A DNA stretch of 5,932 bases from Acidilobaceae archaeon. GTDB lineage: Archaea > Thermoproteota > Thermoprotei_A > Sulfolobales > Acidilobaceae. Under the pieces are notes generated by a model that saw only the letters and a program-made list of their open reading frames with translations, was not told where the DNA came from and searched no databases. Both the position numbers and the translations under genes were made by a program. Below, piece after piece: positions 1-5,666 of this stretch. Within the stretch, counting starts at the first letter, position 1. Every line of letters begins with the position of its first letter. The stretch lies in assembly GCA_027039295.1 (NCBI GenBank), contig JALWEW010000001.1, positions 1 to 5,932 on the forward strand, in the 5' to 3' direction.

Positions 1-91
1 CATAAGGGATGGGGACGACATAATAGTTGACTGCTGGGTCGTCGAGAAGTACAGGAGCATCTTCAAGGGCCTTAGGATGGAGAGGGTCTAG
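1..91 (+). CDS. C-terminal end of an unrecognised protein (5' truncated by the window)
   Basis: An open frame enters from the left edge (first full codon at base 2) and runs 29 codons to a TAG at 89-91. The translated tail includes DGDDIIVDCWVVEKY and ends in LRMERV. It has the codon style of the neighbours (AGG for Arg, ATA for Ile, GAG/AAG), so it is probably the true end of a gene rather than chance. The acidic DGDD turn followed by a hydrophobic strand suggests a globular domain, but I do not recognise the family from so short a piece. Its stop overlaps the stop of the opposing UPF0148 gene by 4 bases, in the palindrome CTAG at 88-91. Confidence 0.6.
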   Translation, partial: IRDGDDIIVDCWVVEKYRSIFKGLRMERV

Positions 92-489
92 CCGCTCCGC
101 CCCACGCGCCCTGGGGCCTCCCCCCTCGAGGAGGCCCTCTCCTCCCTCAGTTTTCTAATCCTCTCAGCCGCCTCTATCACGTTGAGCCACCTGACGACCT
201 CCTCAGGCTCCCCGCTCTCCAAGGCGCTCTGCACCCTCAGGGCGGCCTGGTACTCGGCCAGCTTCACGGCCTCGTCTATGTGGACCTCCCTCTCCTCCTC
301 ATCGCTCGATACTATCACAACGCGGCCGTGTATGGGGCACACGACCTCACCGTTCTTGAGTCTGAAGAGTGGTAGGCCGCATATCGGGCACGTCTCAGCG
401 AGCATGACAGCGCCCTGCTGGAGCAGCTGGACCATCCTCTTCATCGCCTCAGGCCCTGGCCTCGCGGGCTTCTCGCCGCTCAACACCAA
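88..489 (-). CDS. UPF0148 family zinc-ribbon protein (Sjogren's syndrome/scleroderma autoantigen 1, ZNRD2-like)
   Basis: This 133-residue protein belongs to the archaeal UPF0148 family, related to human ZNRD2 (SSSCA1/p27 autoantigen). The core runs from about residue 17 to 60: a helix (MKRMVQLLQQGAVML), then a zinc ribbon with CPICGLPLF and CPIHG. The likely zinc ligands are Cys34, Cys37, Cys51 and His54. An acidic stretch follows (SSDEEERE, about 61-68), then a long charged helix, probably coiled coil, to about residue 120, and a basic, probably disordered tail. The biochemical function is unknown. The start is uncertain: TTG489, GTG486 and TTG483 lie in a row, with GGGGG at 491-495 placed 4 nt before GTG486 and 7 nt before TTG483. 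ATG444 would leave almost no residues before the conserved helix. The gene is divergent from UPF0147, suggesting shared promoter DNA. Family confidence is high, start confidence low. Confidence 0.9.
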   Translation of the reverse strand: MVLSGEKPARPGPEAMKRMVQLLQQGAVMLAETCPICGLPLFRLKNGEVVCPIHGRVVIVSSDEEEREVHIDEAVKLAEYQAALRVQSALESGEPEEVVRWLNVIEAAERIRKLREERASSRGEAPGRVGRSG

Positions 490-519
490 GCCCCCAGGGG
501 GCTCCCCTCATCGGGCCTC

Positions 520-547
520 ATAATCTTGCGGGATAATCTATTATACT
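520..547. promoter_or_regulatory. Overlapping divergent promoters for the UPF0148 gene (-) and the UPF0147-fau-1 pair (+)
   Basis: The 92-bp gap (490-581) has one AT-rich block in otherwise GC-rich DNA. On the + strand, CTATTATAC at 539-547 resembles an archaeal TATA box; transcription about 25 nt downstream would start near 566-570, just at the ribosome site of UPF0147. On the - strand, TATAATAG (545 to 538) would give a start near 516 and a leader of about 30 nt to the UPF0148 start; AAGATTATG (527 to 519) is a second option. The boxes overlap, so the two directions probably compete for TBP. This is inferred from position and composition only. Confidence 0.5.
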
Positions 548-566
548 TCGGGCCCCCCGGGCCCTT

Positions 567-576
567 GAGGGGGGTG
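567..576 (+). promoter_or_regulatory. Ribosome binding site that decides the UPF0147 start
   Basis: GAGGGGGGTG matches the anti-Shine-Dalgarno end of archaeal 16S rRNA (GGTG core) and ends 5 nt before the GTG at 582. It supports that GTG over the in-frame ATG at 600, which would sit 23 nt away. Confidence 0.6.
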
Positions 577-581
577 CTACG

Positions 582-857
582 GTGGCCGCTAAGGCTCCCA
601 TGGATAATGAGGCTAAGATAAGGCTTGCTATGAGCATCCTGGCCGGTATCGTGAACGATACTGGGGTGCCGCGTAACATCAGGAGGGCCGCCGCCGAGGC
701 CCTCACGCACCTGAGGGACACCAAGCTCAGCCCCGGCGTCAGGGCGGCTAACGCAATAAGCGCCCTAGAGGAGGTGAGCCAGGACCCCAACATGCCCATA
801 CATGCCAGGACGAGGATCTGGAACGTCATATCCATACTGGAGACCGTGAGGGACTAG
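582..857 (+). CDS. UPF0147 family protein, small helical protein of unknown function
   Basis: This 91-residue protein is recognisable as archaeal UPF0147 by VPRNIRRAA (29-37), GVRAANAI (52-59) and DPNMPIHARTRIW (68-80), the usual signature and length of the family. It looks all-helical and soluble, with no signal or membrane segment and no obvious catalytic residues. Three segments repeat with an exact 21-residue spacing: Pro30, Pro51 and Pro72 each begin a helix with matching hydrophobic positions (A37/A58/I79, A40/A61/V82, L41/L62/I83, L44/V65/L86). This resembles a solenoid and hints at a binding or scaffold role. The GTG start is set by a GGTG ribosome site 5 nt upstream. fau-1 begins 23 bp after the stop on the same strand, so the two are probably co-transcribed, linking this protein tentatively to RNA metabolism. 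The function is not established. Confidence 0.93.
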   Translation: MAAKAPMDNEAKIRLAMSILAGIVNDTGVPRNIRRAAAEALTHLRDTKLSPGVRAANAISALEEVSQDPNMPIHARTRIWNVISILETVRD

Positions 858-880
858 CCGCCTAGGGGCGGGGCTGGTAG

Positions 881-2305
881 ATGGGCCTCTACCCCGTGAG
901 GGTACGCGGCATATACGCCACCGCCCTCTCAGTGCTCTTCCATGAGAGGGGGTTTCTGATAAGTGACGCGAGCAATGTCCTCAGGGAGAGGCTCTCGGCC
1001 TCTAGCCTGGTGACTGTTGACGCTCCCCCGGCAGTCACAGTTAAGAGTCTAGAGGATAGCCCGGATGAGGTTCTAGTCATAGGCTACCCCTGGGAGGCGG
1101 GCGAGGCCGCTGAGGCGGCGCTCCTAGAGGCCGTGGGTCACGCAGCCGTCAGGAGGGGGCGCCTCGGCCTCTACACGGTCGTCGACGCGGTCAGCCTCGG
1201 CGGTTGTAGGCTCAGGCTGCCCGGCGGCATGGAAGGGCGCCTCGACTCCCCCGAGTGCCCCCGCGAGGGTGAGGCCGTCAGGGCCACCGTGGCCCGGGAG
1301 GCCCTGGAGCCGGGCTCCGAGCCCCTCCTAAGGCCGGGGGTCAGGGTGATCGGGGAGTACCTCATGCTCCACGCCCCCGGCTCCGGCTTCAGCTTCAGCG
1401 AGCACATACCGGCAGAGGCCAGGGTGGACCTCGTAGCTGCGACCGCCGGCGTGAGCCCTGACAGGTTCCACATACACTTTAGGAGCGCCGCCCGCAACGC
1501 CTCCCCAGAGAGCGTGCGGGCCGAGGCCGCTAAGCTGGCCGGGGAGGCCGAGGCCCTCCTAGCCGAGCCCCCGGCCCGGGAGCCGAGGGTCGTGAGGAGG
1601 GGGGAGTACATCAGCATAGTCTACCTCCCCAGGCCAGCCAAGGAGGTCCTCGACGGGCTGAGGGCTAGAGTCTACCCAACGGTTAGGGGGCACCACTCGC
1701 TCAAGGCCGGAGGCAGGCAGGAGAGCATGCTGGTGGACTACGCAGAGGAGGCCCTGAAGCTGGGGGCCTGCACCCGGGAAGCAGGGCTCGCGGCGGAGGA
1801 GTTCATAGCAGGCCAGCTCAGAGGGCGTAGAATCACGATCGACCACAGGCACCCCGACGGCTCTAGGGCTAGGCTGGGCCCCTTCCGCGTCGAGTCGGTG
1901 GCCAGGCTCGGCGATGGCGTCGTTCTGACCCTCACCAGGACCTTCACTAGGCCCGGCGTCCTGGATGGGTTGAACGTCGAGAAGAGGCCGGGCGACTGGT
2001 CGAGGACCAGACTCTCCACTGTGGAGTGGAGCGTCGTGCACGAGTACTACTCGTCCAATGGAAAACTACTCGGGGTCTACGCGAACATCAACACTCCCCC
2101 CGAGCTCTCCTTCAACGGCTTGAGGTACCTCGACCTCTACATAGATGTCGTCATGAAGCCCGGCGGCGAGCCCGAGGTCATAGACTCCGAGGAGCTGGAC
2201 AAGGCCCGCGAGGAGGGGCTAGTCACCGAGGCCCTCTACAGGAGAGCCCTAGAGGAGGCCAGGAAGCTCAAGGCAAGGCTCCCGGAGATGTACCGCCAAC
2301 CCTAG
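881..2305 (+). CDS. fau-1: Probable ribonuclease / RNA-binding protein FAU-1 (RNase E/G-like N-part, DUF402 C-part)
   Basis: This 474-residue protein is FAU-1, an archaeal protein known to bind AU-rich RNA and reported as an RNase E/G-like enzyme acting on 5S rRNA precursors. The N-terminus VRVRGIYATAL (6-16) is the family signature. A short S1-like beta segment lies at about 93-140. An RNase E/G-like core follows: LMLHAPGSGFSFSEHI (161-176) and FHIHFRSAARNA (196-207), then a charged helix (about 208-230) and RVYPTVRGHHSLK (263-275). The C-terminus is a DUF402 domain, about 315-430, with EWSVVHEYY (382-390) and DLYIDVV (418-424), whose Asp418 and Asp422 are the likely metal-binding acids. A helical tail closes it. 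The length is normal for the family and no key segment is missing. ATG881 puts the signature at the usual distance from the start; the ribosome site is weak. It lies 23 bp after UPF0147, probably in one transcript. Confidence 0.93.
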   Translation: MGLYPVRVRGIYATALSVLFHERGFLISDASNVLRERLSASSLVTVDAPPAVTVKSLEDSPDEVLVIGYPWEAGEAAEAALLEAVGHAAVRRGRLGLYTVVDAVSLGGCRLRLPGGMEGRLDSPECPREGEAVRATVAREALEPGSEPLLRPGVRVIGEYLMLHAPGSGFSFSEHIPAEARVDLVAATAGVSPDRFHIHFRSAARNASPESVRAEAAKLAGEAEALLAEPPAREPRVVRRGEYISIVYLPRPAKEVLDGLRARVYPTVRGHHSLKAGGRQESMLVDYAEEALKLGACTREAGLAAEEFIAGQLRGRRITIDHRHPDGSRARLGPFRVESVARLGDGVVLTLTRTFTRPGVLDGLNVEKRPGDWSRTRLSTVEWSVVHEYYSSNGKLLGVYANINTPPELSFNGLRYLDLYIDVVMKPGGEPEVIDSEELDKAREEGLVTEALYRRALEEARKLKARLPEMYRQP

Positions 2306-2327
2306 CGGGCTCCGGGGCTCGGGCCGG

Positions 2328-2357
2328 GCGACCCGCTCATCCCCAGCTGAGGGTCGC
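2328..2357. repeat. Hairpin-forming inverted repeat between convergent fau-1 and HTH-PRTase genes
   Basis: GCGACCC (2328-2334) and GGGTCGC (2351-2357) are perfect complements. Inside them GCT (2335-2337) pairs with AGC (2345-2347), leaving a TGA bulge and a 7-nt loop. A 10-bp stem with one bulge would form in either transcript, 22 nt past the fau-1 stop and about 47 nt past the opposing stop. No T-run follows, so it is not a standard archaeal terminator; 3'-end protection is equally possible. A rival pairing, AGCGGG (2304-2309) with CCCGCT (2332-2337), overlaps it. Confidence 0.4.
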
Positions 2358-2368
2358 ACAATCCAGCC

Positions 2369-2393
2369 CTCCTCACCGCCCCGGCGAGAGGAG
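2369..2393. repeat. Second, weaker inverted repeat in the same convergent gap
   Basis: CTCCTC (2369-2374) and GAGGAG (2388-2393) can pair as a 6-bp stem around a 13-nt GC-rich loop, 11 bp beyond the stop of the HTH-PRTase gene. With the hairpin at 2328-2357 it makes a tandem pair in a gap of only 99 bp. In DNA this GC-rich a short stem could arise by chance. The rest of the gap shows nothing else. Confidence 0.25.
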
Positions 2394-2404
2394 CCAGCTC
2401 CAGG

Positions 2405-3145
2405 CTACGCTACCGGCTCCCCGGGCTCCAGCTCTAGTATCGCTTCTACCCGGGTGCCCCTGGGGAGCTTGACCCTGGCCCGCCAGGCGTTTCCGTAGAC
2501 TATCACGGCGGCAACACCTGCTAGTGTTGCGCCGCTTGCCTCGACGAGCCGCCTCATGGTCTCGAGGGTGAGGCCCGACTGTATGATATCGTCCACGACG
2601 AGGACCCTCTCCCCTGGGGTCAGGGAGCCCTCGGGCACGTAGAATATCCTCACTATGCTGGGGGCCAGGGAGGCGCTGGCCTCTACGTAGCGGATCCTGG
2701 GGTTGGCCTTCCTCCTCCTGGCTATTATCAGGGGCACGTTGAACGCGAGGGCGAGGCTCGTGGCGAGAGTTATACCGCTAGTCTCGGGTACGAGTATCTT
2801 GTCGACAGCGTCGCCCCCGAACCTCTCCATGAACTCGAGGGTGATCACCCTCAGGTAGAGGGGGTCGGATAGGACGTGGGCCAGGTCGAGCACGCCGCCG
2901 GCCTCGAGCTCGGAGAGTATGAGGTCCCGCACACTGATAATGCCCCGGAGACCCTCCCAGATCTTCCTTGCCTGCCTGGTGCTCGGGAGGAGGGCGCCCG
3001 AGACATAGCGGGCCAGGAGGGTGTGGTTCACACCTAGTAAACGGGCCAGCGCCCTGTAGCTGTACCTACTCTTGACGGCCCTGAGCGCCTCTACTACTAT
3101 TATCTTGAACTGCGTGTCCCCCAGCTTATCCGTAGCGCCCCCCAA
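2405..3145 (-). CDS. HTH-domain phosphoribosyltransferase-like protein, probable PRPP- or nucleotide-sensing regulator (GfcR-like layout)
   Basis: This 246-residue protein joins an N-terminal helix-turn-helix to a type I phosphoribosyltransferase (PRTase) fold. The HTH lies at about residues 28-55 (YSYRALARLLGVNHTLLARY). A linker helix region runs to about 110. The PRTase part has VPETSGITLATSLAL (119-133), IARRRK (141-146) and the PRPP-binding loop VLVVDDIIQSGLT (181-193) with its acidic pair Asp185-Asp186. HTH-PRTase proteins of archaea (the GfcR group) and the bacterial PurR repressor use the PRTase fold as a sensor rather than as an enzyme; applying that here is inference, and a purine salvage enzyme remains possible. 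The TTG start at 3145 has AGGGTG 8 nt upstream, and no other start codon is in frame back to the promoter region. The gene is divergent from the SDR and convergent with fau-1. Regulation of the SDR, and perhaps of itself, is plausible from the layout. Confidence 0.85.
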   Translation of the reverse strand: MGGATDKLGDTQFKIIVVEALRAVKSRYSYRALARLLGVNHTLLARYVSGALLPSTRQARKIWEGLRGIISVRDLILSELEAGGVLDLAHVLSDPLYLRVITLEFMERFGGDAVDKILVPETSGITLATSLALAFNVPLIIARRRKANPRIRYVEASASLAPSIVRIFYVPEGSLTPGERVLVVDDIIQSGLTLETMRRLVEASGATLAGVAAVIVYGNAWRARVKLPRGTRVEAILELEPGEPVA

Positions 3146-3153
3146 AGCCTCAG

Positions 3154-3159
3154 CACCCT
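3154..3159 (-). promoter_or_regulatory. Ribosome binding site for the TTG start of the HTH-PRTase gene
   Basis: AGGGTG on the - strand lies 8 nt before the TTG at 3145. It supports this non-ATG start, for which the frame offers no upstream alternative. Confidence 0.5.
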
Positions 3160-3199
3160 GATTCGCCCGCCCGCAACACCCGCGCCGCCCGGGGCTTGG

Positions 3200-3210
3200 A
3201 GGGTTAAAGC
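3200..3210 (-). promoter_or_regulatory. Candidate TATA box for the HTH-PRTase gene
   Basis: On the - strand GCTTTAACCC is the only AT-rich site upstream of this gene in very GC-rich DNA. A start about 25 nt downstream, near 3180, would give a leader of about 35 nt. Just upstream of it on the - strand lies a short GC-rich dyad (GGCCC 3217-3221 / GGGCC 3229-3233), which could be structure or an operator; neither reading is certain. Confidence 0.35.
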
Positions 3211-3258
3211 GGGGACGGCCCCCGCGGAGGGCCCCACACCCGGGGATATGGAAGCATC

Positions 3259-3266
3259 AGTATAGA
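3259..3266 (+). promoter_or_regulatory. Candidate TATA box for the SDR gene
   Basis: AGTATAGA in the 183-bp divergent gap is the most TATA-like site on the + strand; it would start transcription near 3287 with a leader of about 40 nt. GTAATAG (3281-3287) is an alternative that would give a very short leader. The sequence does not decide between them. Confidence 0.3.
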
Positions 3267-3313
3267 GTGGTGGAGTGAAGGTAATAGACCCTTACTCTAA
3301 CGGCTAGTGGCGC

Positions 3314-3319
3314 GGGTGA
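3314..3319 (+). promoter_or_regulatory. Ribosome binding site that sets the SDR TTG start
   Basis: GGGTGA is a strong match to the archaeal anti-Shine-Dalgarno sequence and lies 9 nt before the TTG at 3329. It supports a TTG start and places the SDR nucleotide-binding motif at its usual distance from the N-terminus. Confidence 0.6.
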
Positions 3320-3328
3320 GCGCATCTC

Positions 3329-4192
3329 TTGGCCTCAGAGCCCCTCAGGGGGAGGGTCGCCCTCGTCACGGGCTCCAGCAGGGGCATTGGTAGGGCTATA
3401 GCGCTCAAGCTCGCATCCCTAGGAGCCAAGGTGGTTGTGACCTACAGGAGGCGGAGAGAGGAGGCGCTTGAGGTAGTTAAGAAGATCGAGGAGATGGGCT
3501 CCGAGGCCATCTCCGTGCAGGTCGACATGGGGCTGCCGGAGCAGGTTGAGAGGCTCGCCGGCCAAGCCCTCGAGTCTATGGGTAGAGTCGACATCCTAGT
3601 CAACAACGCGGGAGTAGGCTACGCCCAGCCCTTCCACAGGGCCCGCGTGGACCTCCTAATAAGGGAGATAAACGTTGACCTAGTCGGGAGCATAATACTC
3701 ACAAGGGCCCTGATACCCGGCATGCTCGAGAGGGGCTGGGGCAGGATAATCAACGTGACCAGCACCGCTGGCATACAGGGCGGCTTCTTCCTCGTGGGCT
3801 ACAGCTCCGCGAAGGCTGGCCTCATAGGCTTCACAAAAGCACTAGCAGCAGAGGTGGCCGATACCGGCGTTACCGTGAACGCCGTGGCACCCGGCTTCGT
3901 CGCCACCAGGCTGGGGCTCAGCTACTTCTACTGGCTCGAGGAGGTCCTGGGGATCAAGAACGCCAGGGAGGGCTACCTGAGGTCCGTGCCTCCCCACCGC
4001 TTCGTCACGGTAGATGAGGTAGCCGAGGTGGTGGCCTTCCTCGCCAGGCCCGAGGCCTCTGGGATAAACGGGGAGGTGATAGTAGTCGATGCCGGGGCAA
4101 TACTGGCCCCAGGCTACCCCCCGGAAGCCGTTGATGTCATACGTAATCGGCGAGGAAGCGGATCTTCGGGAGCTTCTCCTCGAAGAACCTGA
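3329..4192 (+). CDS. Short-chain dehydrogenase/reductase, FabG-like (probably NADP-dependent)
   Basis: This 287-residue classical SDR has a Rossmann fold. It shows the cofactor motif TGSSRGIG (14-21), NNAG (92-95), Asn115, catalytic Ser145 in NVTSTAG, the YSSAK pair Tyr158/Lys162, and APG (187-189). Arg40-Arg43 after the second strand (VVVTYRRRRE) suggests NADP(H) preference. It resembles 3-oxoacyl-ACP reductases, but archaea lack normal fatty acid synthesis and the substrate cannot be read from sequence; sugar, alcohol or polyol oxidoreduction are options. The substrate lid (about 194-220) is long and aromatic (LSYFYWLEE). The usual SDR core ends near residue 257. A tail follows, ending in RGSGSSGASPRRT, whose last 18 or so codons lie antisense to the end of pckA, an unusual 56-bp convergent overlap. 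TTG3329 is chosen for its GGGTGA site. The gene is divergent from the HTH-PRTase regulator. Confidence 0.92.
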   Translation: MASEPLRGRVALVTGSSRGIGRAIALKLASLGAKVVVTYRRRREEALEVVKKIEEMGSEAISVQVDMGLPEQVERLAGQALESMGRVDILVNNAGVGYAQPFHRARVDLLIREINVDLVGSIILTRALIPGMLERGWGRIINVTSTAGIQGGFFLVGYSSAKAGLIGFTKALAAEVADTGVTVNAVAPGFVATRLGLSYFYWLEEVLGIKNAREGYLRSVPPHRFVTVDEVAEVVAFLARPEASGINGEVIVVDAGAILAPGYPPEAVDVIRNRRGSGSSGASPRRT

Positions 4193-5618
4193 CCCTCTCC
4201 CTCCTGAGGGCTTCAACCACCTCCGGGTACCTGGGGCCGTAGACGTTCTCGGGCAGCAGGTTGTCCAGGGGCAGGTCGCCGGCCTTGACTGCTACCTCGA
4301 CGCCTAGCTCTTTGTCCAGCTTCCACTCCACGTTGCCCCTGACGGCCTCTAGCATGAGCCTCTTCGAGACGTCTGGGGTCACCTTGCGGTCCTTCACGTA
4401 GCCCGTGTTCATTACGTAGACCTCTAGGTCGAGGCGGTCGACGAGGTCCATTATTAGGTAGCCGCTCCTCCACTTCGGCTCCAGCATGAAGGGGTCGAAG
4501 CCCGGCACCCTCACGGGCTCAGGTTTGCCGGCCTCCGCGCTGGTCCTGAAGCTCTCGCCGAGCATGAAGTACGCCGCGGCCTGCTCCGGGCTCGTGAGCC
4601 TGGCCAGTGGCGGCATCTCAGGCCTCCTGGTGAGGAAGAAGAGGGCGTTAACCCTGTCCAGATCTATCCTACCGTCGGCGATGGGTATGGCCTCTCTTAT
4701 TGCTAGGGCCCTAGCATTGGGTGTTATGCTGAGGTCTGAGAAGTCGGGGGTGCCATCATCCCTAACGACTACGTTCTCGAGCACGGCGTCCTGGTGGGTG
4801 ACCGCTGGGTAGAGCGGCGGGAGTTCTGGCACGCTATCGGTCTTGGGGTAGAGGTTGAACTCCGTCCCATGGGCCCTGCCGTCGGGGGTCAGTATAACTA
4901 TGTCGTCCTGGCGTAGGGCAGCCTTCTCCGGGGGCCTTAGCCCGTGGCTCTCGAGTGTCAGCGTGGTCTTGCCAGTGCCGCTCAGGCCGAAGACTAGGAC
5001 CCCCACCTCCCTGAGGATACCGTCCCTGCCCCTGACCCTGTAGAGCTTGCTGCCAGCGTGGAGGCCGGGGCTGTAGTGCAGGTCCCTCGACATGTTCATC
5101 GCTAGCCTGAGGAAGCTCATCTTCAGCTCCCCATAGTAGTCCGAGCCCAGTATCAGAGTGGTCCCAGTCCTCCTCTCGATGAGTATCCAGGTGTCACGCC
5201 AGCCGGGAGCGTCTATCGTGACTATATCGGGGGTACCGCCCTCCCTCTCGCATGGGAAGAAGTTCATGTGGGCCATGAGGGCCAGGTGGGGGTAGCTCTT
5301 CTCTATGAGGCCTAGTATCCTGAAGCGGTGCGACCCGGCCCCGATGCACCTCTCGACGGCGTAGTACTCCCTCTTCAAGAGCCAGTCATACGCCTCCAGG
5401 GCTATATCGTAAGCCTCATCCGAGCCGTCGCCTATCACCCTCGTGCGGCTAGGCATCCTGGCCCTGGCCTTCCTGGAGACGACGGCTATCGCGCCGGTCC
5501 TAGTCCTCCTAGCGTAGCGGAGGGACTCCTCGCGGAGCCTGGCCGGGGAGGGATCCCACTCCACGTCAGCCTCGGACTCTATATCACCCGCGAGGGCCCA
5601 GAGGCTCGCCCTCTTCAA
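4137..5618 (-). CDS. pckA: Phosphoenolpyruvate carboxykinase (ATP)
   Basis: The enzyme converts oxaloacetate and ATP to PEP, CO2 and ADP in the cytoplasm, the entry to gluconeogenesis. From TTG5618 it has 493 residues. Features in order: a substrate-side ARMPSRTRVIGDG (about 53-65); GSDYYGELKMS (158-168) with Lys166 as likely metal ligand; the P-loop GLSGTGKTT (211-219), typical of the ATP type; QDDIVIL with Asp238-Asp239 (kinase 2); ITPNARALAIREAIP (298-312) with a conserved Arg; and PPLARLTSPEQAAAYF (336-351). The frame is open back to a TTG at 5780, but that extension (GFPRGREGAGG and basic stretches) looks non-coding, overlaps the divergent decarboxylase and lies upstream of the TATA box. 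TTG5618 has GGAGG 10 nt before it. Odd points: the metal-site loop reads ELKMS where bacterial enzymes have EMKKG, and kinase 2 lacks the usual EHGW. Its 3' end overlaps the SDR by 56 bp. Confidence 0.94.
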   Translation of the reverse strand: MKRASLWALAGDIESEADVEWDPSPARLREESLRYARRTRTGAIAVVSRKARARMPSRTRVIGDGSDEAYDIALEAYDWLLKREYYAVERCIGAGSHRFRILGLIEKSYPHLALMAHMNFFPCEREGGTPDIVTIDAPGWRDTWILIERRTGTTLILGSDYYGELKMSFLRLAMNMSRDLHYSPGLHAGSKLYRVRGRDGILREVGVLVFGLSGTGKTTLTLESHGLRPPEKAALRQDDIVILTPDGRAHGTEFNLYPKTDSVPELPPLYPAVTHQDAVLENVVVRDDGTPDFSDLSITPNARALAIREAIPIADGRIDLDRVNALFFLTRRPEMPPLARLTSPEQAAAYFMLGESFRTSAEAGKPEPVRVPGFDPFMLEPKWRSGYLIMDLVDRLDLEVYVMNTGYVKDRKVTPDVSKRLMLEAVRGNVEWKLDKELGVEVAVKAGDLPLDNLLPENVYGPRYPEVVEALRRERVRFFEEKLPKIRFLADYV

Positions 5619-5628
5619 AGCACACAGG

Positions 5629-5633
5629 CCTCC
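5629..5633 (-). promoter_or_regulatory. Ribosome binding site for pckA at TTG5618
   Basis: GGAGG on the - strand ends 10 nt before the TTG at 5618. Together with the TATA box at 5658-5666 it argues for the short pckA form. A longer GGGAGGGTG (5644 to 5636) is nearby but 17 nt from the start, too far to serve it. Confidence 0.5.
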
Positions 5634-5657
5634 AGCACCCTCCCGGCCCCGGGGGAA

Positions 5658-5666
5658 GCCTATATG
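5658..5666. promoter_or_regulatory. Single near-palindromic TATA element shared by divergent pckA and the decarboxylase gene
   Basis: GCCTATATG lies in the 65-bp gap (5619-5683). Read on the + strand, the TATATG core is about 21-26 nt before ATG5684, which predicts transcription starting at or next to that ATG. Read on the - strand as CATATAGG, it predicts a pckA start near 5637 and a leader of about 19 nt carrying GGAGG. On the + side GGGGGAAG precedes the box and is the better candidate for a BRE (TFB site). No second TATA-like site exists in the gap. Confidence 0.55.

Noticed and set aside
518..835. Open - strand frames over the UPF0147 gene
   Set aside because: They are antisense to a clearly conserved family member and lack a ribosome site or motif.
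1559..2041. 160-codon open frame on the - strand inside fau-1
   Set aside because: It is antisense to the conserved FAU-1 core, rich in Pro/Arg/Gly as expected of GC-rich shadow frames, and has no recognisable motif.
2026..2472. 148-codon + strand open frame crossing the fau-1 end and the convergent gap
   Set aside because: It covers the DUF402 codons in another frame and enters the opposing gene; composition is Arg/Gly/Pro/His-rich and unlike a protein domain.
3217..3233. GGCCC/GGGCC dyad in the HTH-PRTase/SDR gap as an operator
   Set aside because: A 5-bp GC stem in very GC-rich DNA is expected by chance, and no second copy was seen near pckA.
3275..3307. 10-codon leader peptide (GTG start, MKVIDPYSNG) upstream of the SDR
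   Set aside because: The GGTGG before it is only 1 nt from the GTG, and the likely TATA box at 3259-3266 would start transcription after it.
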